In this document: one piece after another, positions 36,501 to 44,507 of the stretch
How positions within the stretch are numbered: the stretch's first letter is position 1
Layout: every line of letters begins with the position of its first letter
Origin: Leptolyngbya sp. FACHB-8
Lineage (GTDB): Bacteria > Cyanobacteriota > Cyanobacteriia > Elainellales > Elainellaceae
NCBI RefSeq assembly: GCF_014695575.1
Contig: NZ_JACJOO010000017.1
Span: 1 to 50,682, forward strand
Direction: 5' to 3'
DNA: 50,682 bases
Program-made: the position numbers and the translations under genes
Notes under the pieces: generated by a model
What the model saw: the letters and a program-made list of their open reading frames with translations, nothing else
What the model was told of the DNA's origin: nothing
Databases searched by the model: none

Positions 36501-39408
36501 CATCAATGCCGAACGGTTGCTGTGCTGCCGTTTTCCACCAGTCCTCTGCGCCAAAAAGGGCGAGGTTATACGTTCCCGCCAGATCGGGTCCATCGAGCCG
36601 CCAATCCGGTAAAACCGTGACGTGATTGCCATCTGGCGCAACATCAAGATAGTAGCAACGATGCCCATTGAAAAACGTTCCGACTGCGTGGGTGACGATG
36701 CGGTTAATTTCTCCTACATCTGTTACCGTACCCAGTTTCTGGCTTAATTCGGTTAGAAACTCCACGCGTTGTTGAGCTTGTTTGCGCTCGGTTACTTCAG
36801 CCGCAAAAATTGTCAGTCCCTCTGGGGACGGGTAAACCCGATACTCAAACCAACGATTCCAGGGTAGATAAAGATGCTCAAATTGGAGAGGCGTCTGTTC
36901 ACTCATCGCTTGATGGAATTGAACATAAGCCTCTGTATCAATAGCATCTGGAAATAGCTTCCAATAGCTATAACCCAGCAATTCTTCCCGCGATTTCCCA
37001 GCCAATTCGCAGAAGCGATCGTTGGCGTAGGTGTAGTGCCAGTTGCGATTGAGAACAAAAAATCCATCCTGGATGCTAGATAGAATTGTCTCGACCTGCT
37101 GTCGTGCCGCTTCTGCCTGCTGCCGCAGCAATTGCTCTTGTTGTCCTGCCACTTGTCGCAGTTGGCTCAGCTTCAACGTTGCTTCGACTCGTGCTAGCAA
37201 TTCACGGGCAGAAAAGGGTTTGGTTAAATAGTCATCGGCTCCTACTTCTAGCCCCTCAATACAAGCTTCTTCACCCGCCCGAGCCGACAGCAAAATAATT
37301 GGAATTTCTCGCGTACTTGGATTTGCCCGTAATTCTCGCAATAGCCCAAACCCATCCAGTTGAGGCATCATCACATCGGCCAGAATAAGATCCGGCTGCT
37401 GTTGCTCAATGGCTACCAACGCCGCTCTGCCATCGATCGCGGTTTCCACGGTATACCCCTGATCAAACAACAACCGCCTGACGTAATCGCGCATATCCCG
37501 GTTATCGTCAACGAGCAGAATTCGAGCCGCAGCAGAAGACGAGAGTGAGGAGATGGGAGCCGGGGAGGAACTGCCATTCCCGTCCTGCCTCCCATTCCCT
37601 TCTTCGGGTAGCCAGTGTAAGAATTCTTGTACCCAGGTTTTAGTCCCCGTTGCAGTGGAATCCAGGGTGCGGGATACTCCAATGCGGTTTTGCGGTAGGT
37701 GGGCATACCCGGTCGGAATAGAAACGGTGAAGCATGTCCCTTGCCCCACAACGCTTTTGACATCGATTGTGCCACCGTGAAGCCACACTAGCTCCTGAAC
37801 CAGCGACAGTCCAATGCCAGTGCCTTCATAGGTTCGCCCTTTTGCTTCACGGACCCGATAGAACCGCTCAAAAATGTGGGGCAACTCATCGGGGGAAATC
37901 CCAATCCCAGTATCTCGAACCTCCAGTTCAATCTGGTCGTGGCGTTCACGCATTACAACGACGATCTCGCCCTTAAGGGTAAACTTGAAGGCGTTGGAAA
38001 GCAGGTTCAGCACAATCTTTTCCCACATCTCCTGATCAACCCAGGCGGGTGCAGCCAGGGGTGGACAATCAACGATAAGACTCAGATTGGCTTGGGCGAT
38101 CGCAGAACGAAACACACTGGCAAGCTCAGTTGTGAATGCAGCTAAATCGGTCGGTTCATATACGGCTGCCATCCGATCCACTTCGATGCGAGAAAAGTCT
38201 AAGAGTGTGTTGACCAGTTTCAACAACCGCTGTCCATTGCGTTGCACCATCTGCAACTGTTCCTGCTCAACTGCAGGCAGTTGCCCGTTCAGTCGGTTGA
38301 GCGTCTCGCCCAGCGGTTCTAACATCAGCGTCAGCGGGGTCCGAAGCTCGTGGCTAACATTGCTGAAGAAGGTTGTTTTGGCACGATCCAATTCTGCCAG
38401 TGCCTCAGCCCGTTGGCGTTCTGCTTCGTAAGCTTCGACATTGGCGATCGCCGTTTCTACGTTTCCGGTAACGAGATCGAAAAAGCTTTGATATTCCGGA
38501 TCGAACGCGAGTTTCGGGCTGATGCCTAGCACCAGAAATCCAACAACCCGCTGCTTGTCACCCGCCTGAGTTAAGGGCAATAGGATTGCATCATGGGCGA
38601 TCGTCGTCCCATTTCTGTCGAACAACTCGCCAAATCGAGTTCTCAAATTCTCAATTCGCTGAGGTTGCCTCGTAGCTCGCGCTGGTTGAAATGGCCACTC
38701 CTGAGCTCGAGATAAATCAACTACGCCTGGACTCGCAAGGGTTTCAGCTTCCAATCCGGTCGCTCCCACTAGATGAGCCTGATCGTCAGATTCAATTCGA
38801 TAAAGCAACGCAAATGGGATGCAGTTGATATTACTAGCCAGCGCTGCGATCGCTGCCTTGTAAGCTTCCTCAACCGTTTTTGCCTTAGCGGTATCAGCAG
38901 CAAGATCCCGGAGAGTCTGCAAGCGCCGCTCCCCAATAACTTGTCGGGTCGTTTCTGTCACAGCCGTAAACACGCCACCAGTGCCGCCCGTTTCATCAGC
39001 AATGGGGCTGTAGGAGAACGTGAAATAGCACTCCTCGATATAGCCGTGGCGATCGAGCAGAAGTACTTGATTCTCCGACCACGTAGCCTCTCCAGTCAGT
39101 AAAACTCCTTCCAGCATGGGGCCGATCACGTCCCATACTTCGCTCCAACAGTCTCGTCCCCGCTGCCCCATCGACTTTGGATGCTTGGTTCCCAGAATGG
39201 GTTGGTAAGCATCGTTGTAAAACATCACCAAATCCGTTCCCCACCAAAGCAGAATCGGAAACCGGGACGATAAACAAATGCTGATAGACGTTCGTAAGCT
39301 CTGCGACCAGGTTTCGATAGAGCCAAGGGGCGTCTGCGACCAGTCGAGCGATCGCATGAGCACCCCCATCTCACCGCCACCAGCAAAAATCTCTGCAGGC
39401 GTTACCAC
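33577..39408 (-). CDS. hybrid histidine kinase with two kinase cores, PAS/GAF sensors and two receivers
   Basis: A 1943-residue soluble kinase. In order: PAS-like (about 15-155), GAF (about 165-325), HisKA with H-box FFSNVSHELRTPL near 350, HATPase (about 455-565), receiver with ILADVMMP (about 635-750), a PAS, a GAF (about 890-1050), four PAS domains (about 1060-1580), a second HisKA with FLAVLSHELRSPLNPILGW near 1610, HATPase, and a C-terminal receiver with ILISDIGMPDMDG. It starts at GTG 39408 behind a strong AGGAGG. That start overlaps the stop of the XRE gene, so the two are coupled. There are no membrane segments, so the signal is cytoplasmic (small molecule, redox or light). No cognate output gene is evident. 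Confidence 0.94.
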   Translation of the reverse strand: MVTPAEIFAGGGEMGVLMRSLDWSQTPLGSIETWSQSLRTSISICLSSRFPILLWWGTDLVMFYNDAYQPILGTKHPKSMGQRGRDCWSEVWDVIGPMLEGVLLTGEATWSENQVLLLDRHGYIEECYFTFSYSPIADETGGTGGVFTAVTETTRQVIGERRLQTLRDLAADTAKAKTVEEAYKAAIAALASNINCIPFALLYRIESDDQAHLVGATGLEAETLASPGVVDLSRAQEWPFQPARATRQPQRIENLRTRFGELFDRNGTTIAHDAILLPLTQAGDKQRVVGFLVLGISPKLAFDPEYQSFFDLVTGNVETAIANVEAYEAERQRAEALAELDRAKTTFFSNVSHELRTPLTLMLEPLGETLNRLNGQLPAVEQEQLQMVQRNGQRLLKLVNTLLDFSRIEVDRMAAVYEPTDLAAFTTELASVFRSAIAQANLSLIVDCPPLAAPAWVDQEMWEKIVLNLLSNAFKFTLKGEIVVVMRERHDQIELEVRDTGIGISPDELPHIFERFYRVREAKGRTYEGTGIGLSLVQELVWLHGGTIDVKSVVGQGTCFTVSIPTGYAHLPQNRIGVSRTLDSTATGTKTWVQEFLHWLPEEGNGRQDGNGSSSPAPISSLSSSAAARILLVDDNRDMRDYVRRLLFDQGYTVETAIDGRAALVAIEQQQPDLILADVMMPQLDGFGLLRELRANPSTREIPIILLSARAGEEACIEGLEVGADDYLTKPFSARELLARVEATLKLSQLRQVAGQQEQLLRQQAEAARQQVETILSSIQDGFFVLNRNWHYTYANDRFCELAGKSREELLGYSYWKLFPDAIDTEAYVQFHQAMSEQTPLQFEHLYLPWNRWFEYRVYPSPEGLTIFAAEVTERKQAQQRVEFLTELSQKLGTVTDVGEINRIVTHAVGTFFNGHRCYYLDVAPDGNHVTVLPDWRLDGPDLAGTYNLALFGAEDWWKTAAQQPFGIDDVTVHPWTKDFVDNYMLINMQSYAIAPFVREGHWVASIGVSFNQPRCWTVDELLLLENVVARVVPIIERARVEAALRQSEEKYRSLFNSMDEGYVLAEMIVEENDQLDAPGTVPRATDILYLEANPATVRMLGQDFTGRRLREFNPNAEEHWYEIFGRVAQTGIGERSEQYAKLTETWYDCYTFKVGDEHSRKIAIVFNDITARKQAELEIQKFVSLADNSTEFIGMCDLDLVPFYANQAALQLVGLEDQQYKETPVNEFFFPEDQDFIVNEVLPRVLQDGWAEVEIRFRHFKTGEAIWMIYNVFYIRDANNQPIGLATVSRNISSRKQAEADRQKAELALREANVQLESALAAGAVYTWRWDIPANQILVNATLAQLFGLDPAILTPTGVTIEVFTRSIHSEDRPRVLAAMQQAIETGDVFTAEYRVYNATGEVRWVTARGQVEYDAAGNAIAFLGALADITERKRAEEDRDRFFQLSYDMLAIVHMDGYFVHLNPAWTKILGYSIETLIGQSYIAFVHPDDRARTIAEAKVLAEGSPTIGFENRYCAQDGSYHWISWNVVPSVDQKLLYCVARDVTERKQVEAEREQLLIREQTAREEAERANRIKDEFLAVLSHELRSPLNPILGWSRLLQSGKLDQTKTAQALATIERNAKLQSELIEDLLDVSRILSGKLSLNVFPVHLTAIIEGALETVQLAAEVKSISIEVSLAPNVEPVLGDSTRLQQVVWNLLSNAVKFTPEGGNVCIRLERIDSFAQMTVSDTGQGIESQFLPYVFDHFRQANSTTTRHFGGLGLGLAIVRYLVELHGGTVGVESAGAGQGATFTVRLPLLLTPSTRSQDEQLPEPSLNLSGIQILVVDDEIDARELLVFLLEQQGAQVVAATSAHEALLLLSQSKPDILISDIGMPDMDGYMLIQHVRMLTPEQGGQIPAIALTAYAGEMNQQQALTAGFQKHISKPIESEILIHIISSLIKT

Positions 39409-39656
39409 GATTCAGACCTCCTCTCCGTTGCCGTCTTTGAGGAATACTTCACTCGTAGTACCTCACCTTGCTCTCCTAACTGATTCAGGAGAGTATTAAT
39501 TTGCTTGAGTGCCAGGGGCGAAGGCGTAGCGTGCCCATTCTCCCAACGATTAATCGTGGCAAAGGTCATGCCTAATTCGTCGGCAAACTTTTCCTGAGAT
39601 AACTGCATGATGCAGCGCAGTTCCCGCACCAGGTTGCTGATCTCGGGTTGCTGCAT
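39402..39656 (-). CDS. XRE-family helix-turn-helix regulator
   Basis: An 84-residue protein from ATG 39656 (MQQPEISNLVRELRCIM). Residues about 20-50 are a Cro/CI-type helix-turn-helix (LSQEKFADELGMTFATINRWENG). The frame is open to 39743 with other starts, but the conserved family region begins at MQQPEI. Its TAA at 39402-39404 lies inside the first codons of the hybrid kinase, so the regulator and kinase form one translationally coupled unit. It may control its own operon or respond to kinase state; this is inference. Confidence 0.85.
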   Translation of the reverse strand: MQQPEISNLVRELRCIMQLSQEKFADELGMTFATINRWENGHATPSPLALKQINTLLNQLGEQGEVLRVKYSSKTATERRSESW

Positions 39657-39815
39657 CCAACGCTGTTTCGATTTGAGGAGCATCTCAATCAGCAGGCATA
39701 TAGGGCTATATATCACTCTGGGCAGAACTAGCCCTTCTGGCAATCTGCCCAGAGTGGGAAACCACCTTCTGGCAAGAGATTTAGCAGAATGAGGATGGCA
39801 AGCCTTTTACTGATT

Positions 39816-39920
39816 TACAGCACTCTGTGCTTGAATCAGCCACGGTTGTTTTTGTGGGAGCCGCGCTCCGCGCGGCTCCCACAAAAACAACCAGGTTTTA
39901 AGCGTTTGAAAAGCGCTGTA
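39816..39920. repeat. 105-bp hairpin element
   Basis: The terminal repeats are TACAGCACTC and its near complement AAGCGCTGTA. The centre is a perfect stem (GGTTGTTTTTGTGGGAGCC + GCGC) with a TCC loop. The segment after the stem, CAGGTTTTAA, recurs in the element at 40082-40180. Confidence 0.75.
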
Positions 39921-40081
39921 TTTCGGCTGAACGAGTCACACAAAAATCGGTGTTGCTGAGAGCTATAAAATAGTTAGCATGCTCTGATCGAGGCAATTGC
40001 AACGCTCTCATTACTCCACACAGGGTAATGGGTTTGCCTAGACCCAGACAAGCGTTTACGGCAAACATGTCCTTGACCTCA

Positions 40082-40180
40082 AGGATCCTTACAAAAATAA
40101 CTTGTATAACTTTTATGGGAGCGTGCGGCTCCGCCGCACGCTCCCATAAAAGTTACAGGTTTTAATCTTGTAAAAATCCT
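40082..40180. repeat. 99-bp hairpin element
   Basis: The terminal repeats are AGGATCCTTACAA and the near complement TTGTAAAAATCCT. The core is a perfect stem (AACTTTTATGGGAGCGTG + CGGC) with a TCC loop, followed by CAGGTTTTAA as in the element 160 bp away. Confidence 0.75.
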
Positions 40181-40242
40181 AAGTACGTCAAACCCAGCTC
40201 GTCCATAATTTAGCTTTTGGCTGAAGACTGTTGTAGCCCTTG

Positions 40243-40572
40243 CTATATCATTGTCTTCTCTATTGTCTGTATTTCTAGACCCGCACGGTTTAGTTCACCT
40301 TCTAACCAGGCTAGCTCTGCCCATAGGGCGATCGCCCGAGCGGCTTTTTCCACTTCTGTTCTTTTGAGTATTCGAGCACCCTTCTTTTGGGTTGCGACAT
40401 CAACAAACCACCGTAAGCGGGTATAACGCTTTGCTACACTGAGATCTTGATAGGAATCCAGCCAACATTCACGATAGGTATGACCGCCAATATTAGCGAG
40501 TTCTGTCTTAATGATGGCGATCGTTTCCGAAAGGCACCATTCCTGCTTACGTAATTCTTGAATGACTTCCAT
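40243..40572 (-). CDS. hypothetical protein, 109 residues
   Basis: A helical, charged protein: MEVIQELRKQEWCLSETIAI, then HTYRECWLDSYQDLSVAKRYTRLRWFVD, ILKRTEVEKAARAIALWAELAWLEGELNRAGLEIQ. It is largely coiled-coil in character in its second half. The family is not recognised. It stands alone between hairpin elements. Confidence 0.6.
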   Translation of the reverse strand: MEVIQELRKQEWCLSETIAIIKTELANIGGHTYRECWLDSYQDLSVAKRYTRLRWFVDVATQKKGARILKRTEVEKAARAIALWAELAWLEGELNRAGLEIQTIEKTMI

Positions 40573-40967
40573 AGCTAGTTGTTATTTCGATGGATAAAGT
40601 GCCATAGCCATAAGCCTTAAGAGAATAAAGGTACTTACGGTTAAGTGTCTGTTGTTTCTAATGCAATAATTCTAAGTGATGAATGTGAAGAACTTGTGTT
40701 GAAAGGCTTCTTGGCTCCGGGGTACGTTCTGCTTCTCATGTTTAACATGTATTTTTCTGTCGATTTAAGCTGCATTAGACAGAACCCAGTCCATGGATCC
40801 AGGGCCAGTTCCCCATAAGCAGCTCAGCTTCTGTGGTTCTGTCGGTTGAGATCTAAATCAACAAAAGTGCTCAAGTTCCATGTTGCAGCAGAGCGCGATC
40901 GCCCCCTAGACCTCATCCAGATGCTCCTTGGCAAGTACTTCTACTACGAATTCAGCAGCAATAAACC
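40573..40967. other. 395-bp gene-free stretch
   Basis: No gene, RNA or convincing signal is seen here. A 107-bp element follows at 40968. Confidence 0.4.
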
Positions 40968-41074
40968 TAAGGAGATTTCCAGATAAGAACTTCCCCAATA
41001 TTTGGAAAAAAGGCGCGGCGAAGTCGCGCCTTTTTTCCAAATATTGGGGATATTGTTTCTCAGAAATCTCCTTA
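40968..41074. repeat. 107-bp hairpin MITE, core type B with paired substitutions (copy 2)
   Basis: It has the same ends and length as the other four copies. The stem reads CCCCAATATTTGG where copy 1 has CCCCATTATTTGG, and the opposite arm carries the complementary change, so pairing is kept. The loop is also altered (GCGAAGT in place of the GC-TTC-GC top). It lies 9 bp beyond the stop of the PepSY gene and probably forms that transcript's 3' hairpin. Confidence 0.85.
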
Positions 41075-41083
41075 TACCAAACT

Positions 41084-42532
41084 TTAGTTAAAAACTCGCT
41101 TAAGTGCGGGAATACGCGACAACACAAAGTAGTCCAGCAGAAGGACAACCACCAGCGAAAGGCCAACTAGGGGAAATGCTAGTCCCAGCACTGCAACGAT
41201 CGCCAATGGAACCCGCCAATTTTGTACATAGGGTGGCATAGCAGGAGCACCAATAAGCCCAGGTTCTTGAGGACGACGTTGCCACCACATCACGGCTCCC
41301 GTAATCGAGAGCAACATCACAATCAAAGCTGCGAGCAGCATCAGCAATTGGTTTGCCCATCCAAAATATTTTCCCATGTGAATCGCAGCTCCCATTTCGA
41401 CAGCTTTGGGAAGTAGACCATAATCTTTCCATCGGACGTCTGCCAGCACTTTGCCACTGTATTGATCAATGTGCATTGTCACTTCCTGAGTTGGGTCACC
41501 CGGGAAAGCCGAAACTGTGTATACCCCTGTTTCTCCTTCCGGTAACGTCACACTGAAGCCAGGAGGTGCACCCTTCTCTTGAGCTAAGGCAATAACAGAG
41601 TTGAGATCTACGGTCGTACCAGGGATAACGCCCGCTTGAGTAGGAGCAGAACCGGCCTCTCCGTGATTGCCGTGGTTACTGTGACCAGCATCTGTCGATT
41701 GCGGCATGGGTAGCTGTTCTACAGCCCAAGGCACTACTTGCCCTCGCTGGTTCAGTGAGCCGGTCAATACGGTTGATTGGGGCACGTCATCCCACATTTG
41801 AGCGGGAAACTTTCCATATACATTGGCAAAAGTTTCTCCCCAAAAGCCCGTCCAGGGTAAGCCCGTGAGGATCAGAAACCCGATCAAGAGAATGCCATAA
41901 AAGCCAGGAACAGCATGCAAATCTCTCCAGAATACTCGCTTGTTCTGGCTCCAAAGACGGGGAATTAAAGTGCCTAAAACTGAGAATTTGTTCCGTGGCA
42001 GCCACAAGTAAAGTCCTGAAATCAACAGCACTAGCCCCCAGCAAGCAGCCAACTCGACCAGATAATCCCCCAACTTGCCGATCAATAACTCACCGTGAAT
42101 CTTGCGGGTGATCGCCTGAAGGTTATTATCTTCATCTCGGCTGCCTAACACTTGGCCTGTATGAGGATCGACAAAGACCATCAAGTTGCGTTCATCTGTC
42201 GTCGTTACCAATACTTCACTGCTGCGATCGACTGCAATGTTAGGTGTAACTTGAGTGACAGTCGCACCAGGATATATCTTCTGAACGGAATGCACCTGTT
42301 CTGTATAGGACAGAGTGTTAGCTCCAGGTTGCACAAACATCAAGTTGTGATACATGGCAGTATCAAGCTGAGGCTTAAACAGGTAGATAATGCCTGTTAT
42401 TGCCAAAATGAGCATGAAGGGAATGACAAATAAACCAGCATAGAAGTGCCAGCGCCATACGGTTCGGTAAAACCGATGACCAGGAGATTGGACAGTTGAT
42501 GTTTGATTAAAAGCGGTTGCTGACTTACTCAT
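41084..42532 (-). CDS. PepSY-associated membrane protein
   Basis: A 482-residue inner-membrane protein with four membrane spans: FYAGLFVIPFMLILAITGIIYL near 35-55, LAACWGLVLLISGLYLWLP near 165, GFYGILLIGFLILTGLPW near 210, and a C-terminal pair (LLMLLAALIVMLLSITGAVMWW and VPLAIVAVLGLAFPLVGLSL). Two PepSY-like extracytoplasmic regions lie between them. A His-rich stretch (AGHSNHGNHGEAG, about 275-287) could bind metal. Relatives are iron-regulated or reductase-like proteins in siderophore or metal handling. AAGG precedes the ATG. It is divergent from the BlaI/M56 pair. Confidence 0.88.
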   Translation of the reverse strand: MSKSATAFNQTSTVQSPGHRFYRTVWRWHFYAGLFVIPFMLILAITGIIYLFKPQLDTAMYHNLMFVQPGANTLSYTEQVHSVQKIYPGATVTQVTPNIAVDRSSEVLVTTTDERNLMVFVDPHTGQVLGSRDEDNNLQAITRKIHGELLIGKLGDYLVELAACWGLVLLISGLYLWLPRNKFSVLGTLIPRLWSQNKRVFWRDLHAVPGFYGILLIGFLILTGLPWTGFWGETFANVYGKFPAQMWDDVPQSTVLTGSLNQRGQVVPWAVEQLPMPQSTDAGHSNHGNHGEAGSAPTQAGVIPGTTVDLNSVIALAQEKGAPPGFSVTLPEGETGVYTVSAFPGDPTQEVTMHIDQYSGKVLADVRWKDYGLLPKAVEMGAAIHMGKYFGWANQLLMLLAALIVMLLSITGAVMWWQRRPQEPGLIGAPAMPPYVQNWRVPLAIVAVLGLAFPLVGLSLVVVLLLDYFVLSRIPALKRVFN

Positions 42533-42590
42533 ATTGATTGCCTTTTGTCAAAAACAGAGGCGTGATGACTATGCCCCACACCTGAATACG

Positions 42591-42604
42591 TTGTCAAAAG
42601 ACAA
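42591..42604. promoter_or_regulatory. candidate operator between PepSY and BlaI genes
   Basis: TTGTCAAAAGACAA is a perfect 5-bp-arm inverted repeat with a 4-bp spacer, in the divergent promoter gap. An overlapping GACA-ACC-TGTC follows at 42600-42610, and CAACCT/AGGTTG arms span 42602-42634. BlaI/CopY repressors bind short dyads of this size, so it is a candidate site; the match to any known consensus is not established. Confidence 0.4.
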
Positions 42605-42758
42605 CCTGTCAAAGTTTTACAAACCTTTAGGTTGCAGAAACTCAAGCAAAGGCTGAAGGAGGTATTCGCATCGGTTCTAGGGACGGTTCATCCTACGTGG
42701 AGAAGAATAGATCCTGTCGGCAGTGTAAACTGATTTCAATTTTGGATTCCCATTACCC

Positions 42759-43178
42759 ATGTCGCCTCTGCCAGACCACCGCCCTAAGCAGCTCTCATTG
42801 GGTCCACTCGAAAGCGAGATCCTGGAAATCCTTTGGGAGTTTGGGTCAGCAACCGTTAAGGAAATTCACGATCGCATCCTGTCTGACCCCGATCGCGAAC
42901 TTGCCCAAGCCTCTGTTACAACAGTCTTAAATCGTCTAGCGCAGAAAGGTTGGGTCATGTGCCATAAACAGGAAAAAGCCTTCCAGTGGCAACCCCAAAT
43001 CTCTCAAGAAGAAGCTAGGGCTCTACAATCCCATGCCCAACTGAATCAGTTTCTCGCAGTGAGCAATCCTGACGTGGTTGCAGCATTTGCAGATAGCCTG
43101 GATACAGGTAGTTTAGAACAACTGGAGGCGATCGCGGATCGGATTCGAGCTCTGCGGCAAAACAGGGAGAAGCAATAA
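42759..43178 (+). CDS. petR: BlaI/CopY-family repressor, PetR-like
   Basis: A 139-residue winged-helix repressor: LGPLESEILEILWEFGSATVKEIHDRI, then QASVTTVLNRLAQKGWVMCHKQEKAFQWQP, the standard BlaI N-terminal DNA-binding domain, and a C-terminal dimerisation helix region. In Synechocystis a BlaI-type repressor (PetR) and an M56 membrane protease (PetP) encoded together control the copper-dependent plastocyanin/cytochrome c6 switch. The same pairing occurs here, with the stop and the next start sharing a base (TAATG at 43176-43180). The assignment rests on pairing and family, not on a target site; another BlaI system is possible. Confidence 0.72.
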   Translation: MSPLPDHRPKQLSLGPLESEILEILWEFGSATVKEIHDRILSDPDRELAQASVTTVLNRLAQKGWVMCHKQEKAFQWQPQISQEEARALQSHAQLNQFLAVSNPDVVAAFADSLDTGSLEQLEAIADRIRALRQNREKQ

Positions 43179-44014
43179 TGCATTTAAGCATCATGCTCAT
43201 AGCCGTGGCGATCGCAGGACTGACCCGGCTTTGTTGGTTCCGCTCTCCAGGTACGTGGGCTAACCGTTGGCAACGAACTTTAGGAGCGTTTCTTTTGCCG
43301 CCTCTTCTGTTGCTAACGACGAGTATGATTGTCCTCGGCATGGGGCATCATGGCACAATGCTGCAATATCCTGTTGGATGGATGGGATGCCACATTGCTT
43401 TAGGATTTTTTGTAATTGCAGGGGTATCGCTTGCCTTCCTGTTTGGACAACAATGGCAAGCGATTCAACAAGTCCGATCGCTACAATCAACCATCATCTT
43501 AGGTAGAACAGGGCGAGTCTTAGAAATTCACAATCTATTTGCAGCTCAAGTCGGTCTCTGGAAATCAGAGTTAGTCGTTAGCCGGGGCTTGCTGCAATCT
43601 TTGAGTGAGAACCAAATAGAAGCCGTTATGAGCCATGAAGAAGCGCACTGGTATTACCATGATACTTTCTTCTTCTTCTGGCTAAATTGGATTCGGCAAT
43701 TCACCTTTTGGCTCCCTAAAACGGAATTGCTTTGGCAAGAACTACTACTGTTACGAGAGCTTCGCGCAGATGGTTGGGCAGCCCAGCGGGTCGATCCTCT
43801 GACATTAGCAGAAACCTTGTTGTTTGTTGTGCGAGCTACTTCTACTCCTCATTATCACTGCGCTGCATTCTATGACACAACTCCTGTCACTCGATTAGAA
43901 GAACGAATTGACTTTCTTCTCAGCCAATCAGAAATTAATCAAAGCCAGTGTCAACTTTGGGTTTGGTTACTTCCGATCGCCTTGCCTATATTGACAGTAC
44001 CACTTCATGGATAA
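43178..44014 (+). CDS. petP: M56-family membrane metalloprotease, PetP-like
   Basis: A 278-residue membrane protein with several hydrophobic spans (LSIMLIAVAIAGLTRL; LGAFLLPPLLLLTTSMIVLG; IALGFFVIAGVSLAFLF; an end helix WVWLLPIALPIL). It has a zinc protease motif HEEAH in VMSHEEAHWYYHDTF near residue 150, and a further acidic LRELRADGWA that could supply the third ligand. BlaR1-type proteases cleave or inactivate their partner BlaI repressor. It lacks a penicillin-binding sensor, as does PetP. It is translationally coupled to the repressor gene. Confidence 0.75.
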   Translation: MHLSIMLIAVAIAGLTRLCWFRSPGTWANRWQRTLGAFLLPPLLLLTTSMIVLGMGHHGTMLQYPVGWMGCHIALGFFVIAGVSLAFLFGQQWQAIQQVRSLQSTIILGRTGRVLEIHNLFAAQVGLWKSELVVSRGLLQSLSENQIEAVMSHEEAHWYYHDTFFFFWLNWIRQFTFWLPKTELLWQELLLLRELRADGWAAQRVDPLTLAETLLFVVRATSTPHYHCAAFYDTTPVTRLEERIDFLLSQSEINQSQCQLWVWLLPIALPILTVPLHG

Positions 44015-44169
44015 TTGAATTGCCGATAGCAAGATTACAGTTGAAAAGGCATTGAATAAGCTTTATACGATTAGCAATAGTTCACATCAGGGCGATGTCT
44101 ATTGCAATGCCGGTTACCGTAGTTAGTTGACCATCCTTTCAAAAAAAGCTACATTTCAAGACAAATCGA

Positions 44170-44185
44170 TTCAATAAATTTTGAT
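44170..44185 (+). promoter_or_regulatory. ArsR-type operator overlapping the arsR start
   Basis: TTCAA-TAAATT-TTGAT matches the cyanobacterial ArsR box ATCAA-N6-TTGAT at 9 of 10 arm positions and runs into the arsR ATG at 44184. This suggests autorepression. Confidence 0.65.
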
Positions 44186-44507
44186 GCAAAAGCCTACTGC
44201 ACTACCATCAAGCTCTATTGTTGCAGGGTTTCACGCACTCTCTGATCCCCTACGAATTCAAGTCATCGAGCTACTAAGAGATCAGGAACTCTGTGTTTGC
44301 GATCTCTGTGAGAAGCTAGGGGTCACACAGTCAAAGCTCTCCTTCCACCTAAAAAACTTGAAAGCAGCAGAATTAGTTCGCTCCAGGCAGGAGGGGCGGT
44401 GGATTTACTACAGCTTGAACCTTTCCCAGTTTGTTGTCCTGGAGCAGTATCTATCAGAGTTTCGCCGATTCAGCCCTATCTTGCCTGCCCGTCCCTGCGG
44501 CGACTGA
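44184..44507 (+). CDS. arsR: ArsR-family arsenite-responsive repressor
   Basis: A 107-residue winged-helix repressor. FHALSDPLRIQVIELLRDQELCVCDLCEKLGVTQSKLSFHLKNLKAAELV contains the CVCDLC metalloid-binding cysteines in the recognition-helix region (alpha-3), the classic ArsR sensor, followed by a wing, SRQEGRWIYYSLN. Arsenite binding releases DNA. Start at ATG 44184; a TTG just upstream is in frame but lies within the operator. The neighbouring genes are arsenic-export genes, and matching boxes lie at both promoters. Confidence 0.93.
   Translation: MQKPTALPSSSIVAGFHALSDPLRIQVIELLRDQELCVCDLCEKLGVTQSKLSFHLKNLKAAELVRSRQEGRWIYYSLNLSQFVVLEQYLSEFRRFSPILPARPCGD

Larger units (their letters stand above)
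39744..40242. other. gene-free stretch with two hairpin elements
   Basis: This stretch of about 500 bp holds the elements at 39816-39920 and 40082-40180 and no credible gene. The rest shows nothing I can identify. Confidence 0.6.
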
